DNA from: Haberlea rhodopensis
Taxonomy: Eukaryota; Streptophyta; Magnoliopsida; Lamiales; Gesneriaceae
NCBI GenBank assembly: GCA_907163345.1
Contig: CAJQUN010000035.1
Coordinates: forward strand, 5,143,973 to 5,207,972
Reading direction: 5' to 3'
Length of the DNA stretch: 64,000 bases
In this document: in pieces, positions 38,501-50,500 of the stretch
How the letters are laid out: the number at the start of each line of letters is the position of its first letter
Numbering within the stretch: the first letter of the stretch is position 1
The notes under the pieces: model-generated
The model's database searches: none
Told to the model about the DNA's origin: nothing
The model's input: only the letters and a program-made list of their open reading frames with translations
Translations under genes and position numbers: made by a program

Positions 38501-41500
38501 TCTTCTTTAGTTAATCTCTCCTCCACAGACCGTGAGCCCTTTGATGTGTCAATTTCAGAGTCATCCTTGGAAGAGCTACGCCTGCACGACGAGGAAATTT
38601 AAATATATCGATAAAAATATGTGGAGTATTCAAACATATCAAATTTGATACACCAAAGGAAGATAAGGAATTGGGGGTTTGTTTTTCTCTAAAAGGCTCG
38701 TGGTATGCTGGTGCACAATCACCTTTAAAAAGTTAGAACATACTTAACCAAATCAGAAAAGCACAATAGAAGAGCATAGAGAATCAAATTCGAAAAAAGA
38801 ACAGAATAATAAGCTACACTTACCACTTTAGGGGAAACCAGCTTCTCTTTCTTAGCGTTCTTTGTTCAGCTGCTTCCTTTGATTTGACAGATTCTACTTT
38901 CGCATGAGCAAGAAACCTAAAAGTCCAGGCATCAGAGATCACTATTAATTCATGCAAGCACACAATGAAATGTCCATATGTACAAAAACTCAATCTACAG
39001 ATCAACAAAAATCAGCATCTCAACCCACTGAACAATATTTATCAACACGTAAAAAAATGACAATTCCTAGAGTGAGAAAGAGAGGAGAGATTTCGAATTT
39101 CATTCCCGCCCACAAACCCATCCAAACCCATCACCGTCCGTCGAACTCTCCAGCAGGCCAGACTTCCCTAACCCTAACCCAACCATTTCCAAGCGTGACC
39201 GCCTCTCCTCTGGGCCCGAGAAGCTTTCCATTTCGCTCAGCCTTTTGGCGCGATTTCCGCCCAACACCATTGGGCATAGCCTTCCCTAACCCTAACCCAC
39301 CCATTTCCGAGCTTGCAAGCTTCTCCTTTGGGCCGCGAGTAGCTTCCCATTTCGCTCAGCCTTTTGGTCGTCATTTGCGTCCACCAACACCGGGACGTGA
39401 TTATCACCGAGCAAACCATAACCCTAACCATCACATGCGTAGAGTGTCCGGGCCAACCATAACCTTACTTTCAGACCGGGTGACAGACAGCACGGTGTTC
39501 AGGGTCAGAATCGAGCCACCATAGGCGCTGGGCCAGATCAATTCAGGCTAAACCAGAAGTTGAATGCGTTCTTCAAGGTGGACTCAGTACCATATTTCTT
39601 CACTAATTTCTCAAAGGATCCGCACTTTCAAAAGATTGGTGAAGTCAATGATCTGTTTGTACCAAATAAGAGAGATTTCAAGGGGAATAAGTTTGGGTTC
39701 GTTAGGTTCAAAGCTAGTTCGGTTGGGCATGATGTGAGGGATAAGCTGAACCAGATTTGGTTGGGTTCCTACAAGCTTAGGGCAAACAGGCCTCGCTTTA
39801 ACAGGAACGAGGTTCCAGCAGCCAGGACCAACGGTAGCGCTTTCTTTAATCGAAAGCTGCTAAGTGAAAGAAATGTGAAGTCTTACGCTGAAGTTGCGGG
39901 GGTATCTTTAGAACGAAAATCGTTAGAGAACCTCGGGTTCAGCCAGGAGTAGGGACAGGTCTGACGTTCCGCTCTAGACCAGAGAACAATCAATGGATTG
40001 AGGGGTGCCTTGTTGGCAAATTGATTGATCAGGCCCACAGGCTTTAGGTTCACGACGACTTCAGGGCGAATGGTATGCCGGATGCAAAAATTATACCTCT
40101 CGGAGATTCTCAGGTACTCATTTTCCATGAACAAAAAGAACAACTTGCGAAGATCTTCAGGGAGGAGAAAGAATGGTTACATCTCTGGTTTAAAAATATT
40201 TCTATGTGGAGTGATAGGGCGATTTCAACAACAAGAGAAGTCTGTATCAGATGTTCGGGTATTCCTGCGGAAGCTTGGTGTCCGAGATTCTTTGAGCTCT
40301 TATCAGTTTCTTTGGGAAAGTTGCTGGATATTGATAAGGAAACCCTTAACAGAGACAATTTGGAGATTGCCAGACTCTTGATAGATACTCCACGATAGGA
40401 ATTTTTAAACAGAACGGTCAGAGTTAACATTAACGGCTCGATGTCTTACATTAGAGTAAGAGAGCATATATTTGAGAGGGTGGAGCTCTTTCCAACTAGT
40501 CATACGAACTCTGGTTGGCTCAAATATCCTCAAGGAACTACATATTCTTCTGCTTCGGAATCCGAATATTTGACGAGGTGGTACCCAGTCGCCATTGGAG
40601 GGTAGATTGTTGGAGGAAGTTCAGAACCAGTTCTACCAAAACTATAGCCAGGGAATCCAGGAGTCACCGCATGAAAGAGGAAGCAAACAATTCATGAGTA
40701 AACAAGTTGTGGGGGAATGCTCGAAGACGAAATGTAAAGAGAAAGTTAGTGATCACCATCCAACGTCGGTTCCAACAAGTGGCAGCAAGCGAGTTTCTCA
40801 GTCAGTACAGAACCCTTCGAAGCCCTCTCCAAACGTGATTGATTCATCCACAAGGCCTTTCTTTCAGTACTCTCGTTGGAATGGGAAGGGCTTTCAGAAG
40901 TACAGAAAACAGCTACGAAAAAGGAACATGAAAGCAAAAAAGAAAGTGGACCAGGGGAATTGGAAAAGTTTCATAAAGGACTTGTGTGGGGAAGAAGATG
41001 TCCCTATCCCACGGAAAGAGAGTTCTCAGGGAGATGTGGATTCACAAGCCGTGCAGATGGCACATGAACAAGGACATCAGTTAGCGCCTTGTGCCTTAGC
41101 CGAATCGAATTCAGCAGTTAAAGCTGAGTACCCAGATGTACTGAGAGACGAGGTTCTATTGCGGGAAGCAAAGGAAATTTGGAATTTGGGAAAGACTATT
41201 GGGATCGAGGCAGCAGGTAACGAGAAGGAAATCATCGGAAAGTTAGTCGATATGGAAGTTCGAGACAAAGGGGCAATTCGAGACAAAATGAATTCTGATG
41301 CTGAGGTAAAGGATTTGAACAAGTTTGTATGATCCTTGCAACATATAATATTAGAGGGCTGGGGGGAGGATCAAGAGAAGGGATATAAGAGAGTTTGTTT
41401 CAAGAGATGATTGATTTTTTGTGCATACAAGAGACGAAGATGGAGGTGGTTAGTAGGGTCATCTGTAAATCTGTCTGGGGAACGAAAATTTTGATTGGGT

Positions 41501-44500
41501 CTTCAAAGGTGCATTAGGAGCTGCATGGGATTACTGTGCATTTGGAAAAAAGTGTTTTTCTATTGAAAGTTGCTAGGGAGATTATGGAATTTTGGGAGTG
41601 GAAGTAAATTGGGGAGTAGATCGAGTCAAATGCCATATCGTGAATGTCTCTTCCCCGTGCGATCTGGCATCGAAAACAGAGCTGTGGAAGATTTTGGAAT
41701 CTAAAATAAATGGACTTCCCGAAAATAGATGGTGCATATGTGGGGATTTCAATGCTGTTAGGAGTCGCTCCGAGAGAAGGGGACAAAATATGACTAGTGA
41801 TGACCGAGACATTCGGGAATTTGATGACTTCATAAGTAGGATGGTCCTAGTGGACTTACCGCTGGTAGGTAGAAAGTTCACGTGGTACAGAGCTGATGGT
41901 TATTGCGTTAGCAGATTGGACAGATTCCTCTTATCTGATAGGTGGGTTGAAGAATGGCCTAGCCTATTTCAACGAGGCATTAATAGGAGCTTGTCAGATC
42001 ATTGTGCTATTGTGATGAAATCGCATGTCGAGGACTGGGGACCCAAACCATTCAGGGTAATTGATTCGTGGATGCAACACCCAGAATTTAAGATGTTTGT
42101 CGAAAGAATTTGGAGCGACTTGAGAGTTCAAGGCTGGGGGGGGGTTTATTTTGAAAGAAAAATTGAAAATGTTGAAGGATAAGCTGAGAAGTTGGTATAA
42201 GGATGTGTTCGGCAATGTGGATGTCAGAATTCAAGAGACTCGGGGGAATATTCTGGAATGGGATGCGATCGTAGAGCAAAGAGATTTACAATCTTCTGAG
42301 GTTGAGTTAAGAAGAAACGATATGGTAAATCTCCTAGGACAAATGAGGAATAAGGACTCGTTACTATTCCAGAAATCTAGAATTAGGTGGATTCAAGAAG
42401 GAGATGTAAACTCCAGCTTTTTCATAAATTCGTGAATAGGAGAAGGAAAAAAACGAATTAGTGGGAGTAGAGATCGAGGGGCAATGGGTGGATAACGTTT
42501 CAGGGGTTAAGAGCGGGGTCCAAAGACACTTCGAACAGCGGTTTCAGCAGGAGGAATGGAACAGGCCTCGTTATCAGACATTCAATTCAATCTGTTGAGT
42601 GACTTGGAAAATGGGTTGCTGACATCTGAATTCGGAGAGGAAGAGGTAAAGAAGGCGGTGTGGAGTTGTGATAGTTCCAAAAGTCCGGGTCCGGATGGCT
42701 TCAATTTCAGGTTTATCAAAGAGTTTTGGCACGTCATCAAAGGCGATTTCATGTGGTTCATGTCTGAATTCCATAGGAACAGCAAAATTGTTAAGGGAGG
42801 AAACCCTTCTTTTATCGTTTTGGTGCCTAAATCGGAAAACCCCGTGAATATTGGAGAGTATAGACCGATATCCCTTATAGGTTTATAAAGTCTTGGCGAA
42901 GCTTCTAGCAAATAGGTTAAGCCAAGTTTTGGATAGGGTGATATATGTCACCCAATCAGCTTTTTGTGGGGAAAAGACATATACTAGATGGCGCTATTAT
43001 TATTAATGAGATGCTAGACGAGTGGAAGCGGGCCAAAAGGAAAGGTATACTCTTCAAGGTGGATTTCGAGAAAGCTTATGATACAGTTCACTAGGGTTTT
43101 CTTGACGAGGTTATGAAATTAATGAATTTTTCAGACAAATGGAGGGCTTGGATTATGGAATGTGTTACTAGTGCAAAAGCTTCCGTTCTTATTAATGGGA
43201 GCCCATCTTTAGAATTTGAGCTTAAGAGGGGACTGAGGCAAGGGGATCCTCTATCCCCTTTTTCTGTTTATCTTAGTTGCCGAGGCGCTGTCCAAAATGG
43301 TCGACAAGGCAGTGGAGAATAATGTACGGGATGTGTGCAAAGTGGGTAGAAATCAAGTACCGATTTCCCATCTTCAGTACGCTGATGATACAGTTATGAT
43401 TGGAGAGGCCACGGTGGAAAAATGCAAGAACCTTCAAAGGTGTGGTGTGAATATTTGAATTGGTCTCGGGTTTGAAGATAAATTTCAATAAGAGTAGTCT
43501 TATCGGCATCAATGTGGATCCGATCCAAATTGGCAGCCATGGCGGGCGTGCTGAATTGCAAAGTGGGGGTCCTGCCTTTTATGTATCTGGGTATCCCGAT
43601 GGGATTGAATCCGAGGATGTGTGCGACTTGGGAACCAATTTTGGAGAAATTCAGGAAACGATTGGCGGCCTGGGAGGATAAGAGTATGTCCTTTGGGGGA
43701 CGGATGGTTATTCTGAATGCTGTGTTGTCTTTGCTACCGGTCTATTTTTTCACCCTTTTCCGTGCCCCTAAAGCTATCATTTCCAAATTTCGATCAATCC
43801 AATCCGCTTTCTTGTGGGGGTTGGGGAGAGCTGGGAGGTGGTATGCAAATCTAAACATATGGGGGGTCGGGGGTTCGTAACCTGGATTTCTTTAATAAGG
43901 CTTTGTTAGGGAAATGGGGATGGGAAATTATCAAGGGGGGACTATCTATGGCTGCAGGTTTTGACATCTAATTATGGTAATCTAAATTGGAGAGAGATTG
44001 TGTAAGGGAGAGGGGGGTTTAGGGGTATGCAGTCGGTGTGGTGGAGAGATCTTCTAAAAAACACTTTCATGGATCATTCTGAGTGGTATTTTGGGGGGCA
44101 ATTCGAAGGGTAGGGAATGGGCTTGGGACACAATTCTGGAGGGATATCTGCGTGGGGGAGGAAAGTTTGGAAGTAAAGTTTCCTAGATTAGCATCGATCG
44201 CACGGGATAGAGAGATTCTAGTAGGGGATATGGGGGGTGGGTGGATGGACTCTGGACTTGAAGATGGGATTGGAGACGGGAGTTGTTCGAATGGGACAAG
44301 GATGTTTTTGTTTTGTTACTAACTTTCATTGACAAGACAGCTTTGGACCAAGGAAAGGAAGATAACTGGGACTGGCGCTTTGAAGATAACAAATGCTATT
44401 ATGTTCAATCCGCATATGAAACATTTGTAGAGGATGATGTTCTCGACGACGACTCTCTGATGACTTATGATGACATTTGGAAGACTTTGGCTCCGAACAA

Positions 44501-47500
44501 GGTAGGAGCTTTTGCATGACGGAATTCCAACCAAGGACAACTTATGGAGACGTAATATTCTCCTGGGACCGATTCCAGATTTATGCGTTCTTTGCCAAGC
44601 AGTGGAGGAGACTTCAGCACATCTTTTGTTCAGTTGCTCGGATTCCTACGCATTATGGACGAAATGTTACAAGTGGTTAGGAATCAATCAAGTACTTCAT
44701 GGCAATCCGGTTAATCACTTACTGCAGCAAAAAGGGCACTGGGAGCAGAAAAGAGGAAGCAAAGGTTGGATAACTATATGGTTCGCGATAATATGGACCA
44801 TATGGTTAGACAGAAATAAAAGATCTTGGTTTAGGATTAGGAATAGAAGCAGATCTAGATTTTATTATGTACTTTCTGATTGGGTGAAGGAACCTAGAAT
44901 TTGTTTATTAGCATCTTGATTTAGGACATGGTGTGTAAGGTTTCTTATTGTAAACTTTGGTAGTACCGCTGATACTCTTATCTATATTATATCTATTTTT
45001 CCGACCACAAAAAAAAACAATATTTATCAACACTATCACGTAAAACACCTACAGCAGTTCAAAAAAGGTTTGCGAGAAAGGAGAGAGAAACCTAGAAAGC
45101 TATGCCCATCATTTTAGCCTCCACACTTTTAAACTATTTTACAAACAGGCATGGTCAAATTCTGGAATATACCTCCATAGTAGGATAATTTTGAGATCGA
45201 GGTCCTTTTCAATTTCTCTTAGTTCAGAATTATCAACAACTAACTGCTGCAATGAATCAGCATATAACTGCACATAGCGTCTACGTAGGTGACATAGATG
45301 CTGGATTTGTTCCCAGGAAAATCTATAACTGTCAGGACAAACAAAGATAGTTTAGCGAAACAAAAAAAAATGAAAACTAGCATTAAGTCGGAATATGGAA
45401 AACACCAAATCTTTTACATTTAGGTGGTTTATAATAGCACTGAAATTCGCACACAAAAAACTGGATGCAGAATTATTAAGCGCTTATCCGATAAGCATTG
45501 AATTTTCAACATAAAAAACTATCTAGTTATGCACCAAGCAATTATGAAAGTTCCTGGTACTTGAGTTATTTTGTTGTGACCTTCTGATGAAACTATTTAT
45601 CACTGTCGTTATCAGACAGCAAAGTGTTCTCGATGTATATATTATTATATCATATGAAATATTTTTTGCAATTATTTATAATAAATTCTATTAAAAAATG
45701 GAGGTATTTGTATGTTCTAAACATTCAAGCATGGCCCCAATCTCACGGGTCTAAATAAAGTCACTTGGAGTTTTGGACCGATATTCTCAGTATGGTCATT
45801 TAAAATGATTTCTCATACATGCCACTGAACAAGCAGAATCTCAAAAATAGCTAATATGTTCAGTCCTGTGTGTTAAAAATGAAAGAACAAGCACTTTTAT
45901 TAATTCATCAACCATCCATTTGCATTTATCATAAACATTACCACGTCTTTTTTTGTTGCAAGGCAGCTTGAGAAGCATAACGCCACCATAAAGTGGCATC
46001 CTCTGAAACAGACACCAGGGGTCTTAAATGATAGACCTCAACATGTGTCCTATATCTAGATATGACCTCCATAAGTCTAATCCAGTCATGATACTGAGCC
46101 TGAGACAAGAGGAGGAGGTTATGTAAATGCCTTGCACCATATTCAAATAAACAGAACTGCTGAGCAATCTAAGATGTCTAGAAAGAATCAATTGATGTCA
46201 AGGAAACTGAGAGATGATTATGGAAAAAAACTGAAAGTTGGTTCGTGAAGCATTTAACTTAGTTGAATATATAGTACGCACATCCAAGCACCAAAGAAAA
46301 TAAAATAAGTTGATTGACGTAGCAGTACAAGAAAACCAGTTATTTGAAATCTTATTGCTAAAAAACGAAGATTCTAAAAGTAGACTAATGCTGAGAAAGA
46401 TGCCCAAAAAGTCTATTACATATTATATGCGATCATCAAGTGTTTAGATTGATGTTAAGAGAAGCAGCGACAAGATATTTGCCTCACTCCATCTCCAGCA
46501 TATTTGATTTTTTCTACCGCTAAAGCACAAATCATTTATGTAAATTAGCTTCTCACATGAACAGAAGCATTATCAAGGAAACATAAATAGCATGCACAAA
46601 ACAGATTCAACTGTAAGTACAGATTCATCACCTCGGTGACCGTCAAAGAAACATCAGCAATGACAAAAGAAGCCTTCTCAAAAGGAAAATTTGGGTCATT
46701 TCTTTCCTGATTCCCCAAACGATGATACTTGAGAACTCCATTGATTGGTGAAACTAAATAGTTGCGGTCTCTAGCCCAGGCAGACACCGAACTGTTACCA
46801 TTGGAAGATTCATTGATCCCATCTTCAAATATCTGTTGCCATAACAAAGGTAAACCGGAAAATGTGAGAATCTGTAAATTTGAGAAAAAGGTTACATAAA
46901 TAAAAAACAGATATACCTCAATCCATTCCATAGGGCTAAGGTCCTCCCACCTTTTGTTCAACATCCAAGGATCATGGTTGGAATCGTGGTAAAAAGCAAG
47001 TCTTTCAAGTTGTAATGACTATAAATATCATGAAAAAGAAAGCACAAATTATTCCAGAATTTACGTACCATGTGACTCAAGGTTACTTGCAAAAGGAGGA
47101 AACTCGACAGAACAATTACAAGAACGATGACAGAAACCAGGTAACACAAAATTCAGTCCAAATGTTCCGCACTAAAGAAACCAAACTAGCTTTCATGCTT
47201 CAATGTTGTAGACGACGTGTAAAAATTCACAAGGAATTTGCCTAAATTTAAATCAAATTCAGAGGCAACAGTTACAACTTACAAGGAATGACCTGAACTA
47301 TACCTTCCGCAATTTATCTAAAGCACCACTCGTGTCGAAGGTTTCATTTCCCTGTTCATCCATCGTAACAGCAGCAAGCTTTGCAAGCGTAACACCACAA
47401 GAAAATGGATGCCCTGGATTGCTGTAGAGAAAGCATCCCACAGTTCAGTAGAAAAAATGCCACTCGGTGATAGGGACATAGACAAAATAGAGCACCCTTA

Positions 47501-50500
47501 TTTCATCCAGCAATTAAATTAAATATCAAAAAATGACAATTCCATCCATAAGGAAATTAATAGAGCTGACGATTCGAAAATTTATAGCTCCATTTGAAAT
47601 CCCAACCTCACAGAATCTTCATATCTGATATGAACATTGCTAATTGAAATCTTGAGATTTCCAATAATTGTAGCAATTAATGAACCCAGCCAAGAATTTC
47701 CAGCTGGTGTCTGCAAAAGGGCAACAGTATTGTCAAATTAAATCAAGAATCTTAAAAGATACAGCATATGATTACAAATGAGGAAAACTAAAATCTTTTA
47801 AAACCAAGTTGCTTGGACAAGTATTATCAAGAATAAAGCGTAACCCACTAGTTCAATGTCTTTGCTATGCTATAGTCACTTAATTTTCATGAAATCATGC
47901 AGTCAGTTGCGAGCAAGTTTTTCTTCTGCCTACAAGCAATCGTGTTTCTTGTCACGGCAAGGCTTCCGAGGAACATCAGGAAATGCAATTCATGCAAATT
48001 AATCATCTACACTGCAGTTAAGAAGGAAATATGCCATGTAAATCAAGACCTAAGACTTAAACATTCTTCCATTTTTTCCCGTTTCTTTCTCGCTGTACAA
48101 CCTGAATTCGGAAAGAGAAATCCTATACATATGGAAGCTCCGAATCTAGAAAGACAGCTTGTTAGTAAATACTATATGGACTCTATATGATGTATAAATA
48201 AAGACTCGTAAAGAAAGAGGGAATGGCAAAGAGTAAGTCAAACATAATGGTACTTAGTAGAATATTAAAAAAATTCGCTCTCAAGTTAAATTTAACAAGG
48301 ACTGATAAATCATTGGCTGCCTCATTATGAGCTGCAGCATCAATTTGGTACTGATCAAACCACCACAACAATAGTAATAAACTTAAGCCCTTCATAAAAT
48401 TCATGCAAACTAGAAAATTTTGTGATGCATGCAGATAGAGTTACGGATTTTTTCTACATACATTTCCTGGCTTTGATCTCGATAATGCTTCGAGGGTTGC
48501 TGATTCTGCTTCCTACAAAAAGGTAAATTATGAAATGCAAACATCAAAAGGTGCAAGAACTAGTAAATTTCAATCAATCAAACAAGTATTTAATCTACTA
48601 AGTGGGGTCGGATATATTGTCCGCCAGATCCATACATAAGAAATTTGTCAATCTTTTTCACTGGCTGGTTACCCAGCACAACCCTCTTCCTTTACCCGGT
48701 CTTGGGATCGGCATTGCAGAAGTTGCAATCACTTGTAAATTTAAATGGAAAAACTTATATTTCTTTTTAATACTCACAATGGCTTCCTCTTACAGACCAA
48801 ATAATTCTGCACTGTACCTCAATTAAGGTCTTCAAAATTTTGATACAAATCTAGATCTTTGAATAAAAAATCAGCGAGAATGAGGTAATTAGAGGAAAAT
48901 ATGTGTATCCAGAATATCTAGCTGGCACTATTCTTTGGTGATAATGTTCACCTTATCTTGATAAAGCTGGCACTATTCTTTGGTGATAATGTTCGCCTCA
49001 TCTTGATAAAGTTGTTGGCACTAGCTTGAAAGGTACTTACTTTTTGATTTAGAAACAAGGATATTGATAGGAGTAGGATTTGTGAGAGTCGACGGGAAGC
49101 ATTGTGAATCTAATAATCCAATAAAAGGATAATCAATGCTAAACATTGAGAGCTTTCTGGATCAGGCACCTATGGTTTTGTCCTATTTACCTATTCTTTT
49201 GCAAATTTATTAGTAATAGCGTGATTATAGCAATTCCTTCACAATTCCATACACCATCCATCAATCATCATTTAGATCCTACTTAACCCATACTCTCCTA
49301 CGATTTTCTATGTGCACTGTGCTGTTTAAAGTGGTAGTGGTAACAGGAGGAAGCAAAAAAAATATCAAAGGATACTTACATCAATCTGTTGTAGTTTGGC
49401 CTCGAAAAGCTTTTCCTGCTCCTCTTCCTTATAGAGGAAAAACATAAATTGCACAAGAGCATTTACATTTAGGATGAATTGTTTATTAATAATAATGCAA
49501 TACATTTCAACAAGTACCAAATGATGATATTCTAACCTTGAGAGACCTTCCATCAGGTGCAGGAGTAGCAAGAATAAACACTTGATCAATTAGAACAATG
49601 ACCGGCTCCTTGCCGAGGCCTTTCCATGGAACCTAACGTTTAAACAAAAGAATTTGATTAAAAAGAACCATTGTATTCTAACCTAACTATGCAAAAGGAT
49701 AATATACAGGAATTCTACACTACGGTGTTTGCTTTTAGTTCCAAGCACAATTTATTGGGTGGCGAGGAGGGCCTTACTGAGATCTCTAGCTTTTACAATC
49801 GTCATTTTCTAGCTCAATAAATCCATCCAAGATAAAGAGAGAATAAAAGTAATAGAACAAGGAAATGAAAAGTTTCCAATTACAGCTGTGTCTAACAATT
49901 TGACGAAAGCGGTAGTATCAGGGTTTAACATGGTCTGATGAAATGTGCATGCAATAGCACTGCAAGATGATAAAGGAGATAGTTCAGATCGTTGAACTTC
50001 TCCTTTCATGGAACTTTTGCTTCTTAAGTTATAATATACCGTTCAACCCTCACAATATCAGTTTCGCACAAGAATGTTAAGCATATTCTATTAAATGACT
50101 ACTCTCTCCACCTACATTAAAAATGTGAAATCCAAATATAAACAAAGATAAAGGGCCAACAGATTCAGGACTACAGTGATCTAACAAGCAAGAAGTAAGA
50201 GCATCTATAACAAAAAAGCAGCATTCAAGCAAATCTTTCAAACAAAAATTTAGTCCTTTCTTTTCCACTTCAGGGATGATTAATCTAATCATCCACCTTA
50301 ATAGAAGATCCATGTAACAATCACATATTAACATGGAATAAAACCTAACTGAAACAAGTTGCATAATTTTCAAAAGTATACATCTTTCAGGTTGAACAAT
50401 CTGCCTCAACTGTTATCCTAACAGCACGCTTATTCTTTTCCATGTACAGTCCATTTATAGGAAAAAGGGCAATGAATATAATCGTGTAACTACTGCTAAA

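Larger units (their letters stand above)
39031..45033 (+). mobile_element. L1-type LINE, near full length, with 18-bp target duplication
   Basis: AACAATATTTATCAACAC occurs at 39031-39048 and 45016-45033 and brackets about 5.97 kb of plus-strand LINE: a GC-rich 5' region, ORF1 with an RRM-like domain, ORF2 (endonuclease, RT, zinc-binding tail), and a short A tail. Full-length size and both ORFs suggest insertion by normal target-primed reverse transcription without 5' truncation. Stops and frameshifts in both ORFs show that it is now inactive. Confidence 0.93.
38917..45172 (-). other. VPS13 intron 12 (6.3 kb, 96% L1)
   Basis: Removing the L1 and one copy of its target duplication leaves about 271 bp, a normal size for this gene. 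The L1 left edge is 115 bp from the exon 13 acceptor; its right edge is 139 bp from the exon 12 donor. Confidence 0.88.
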
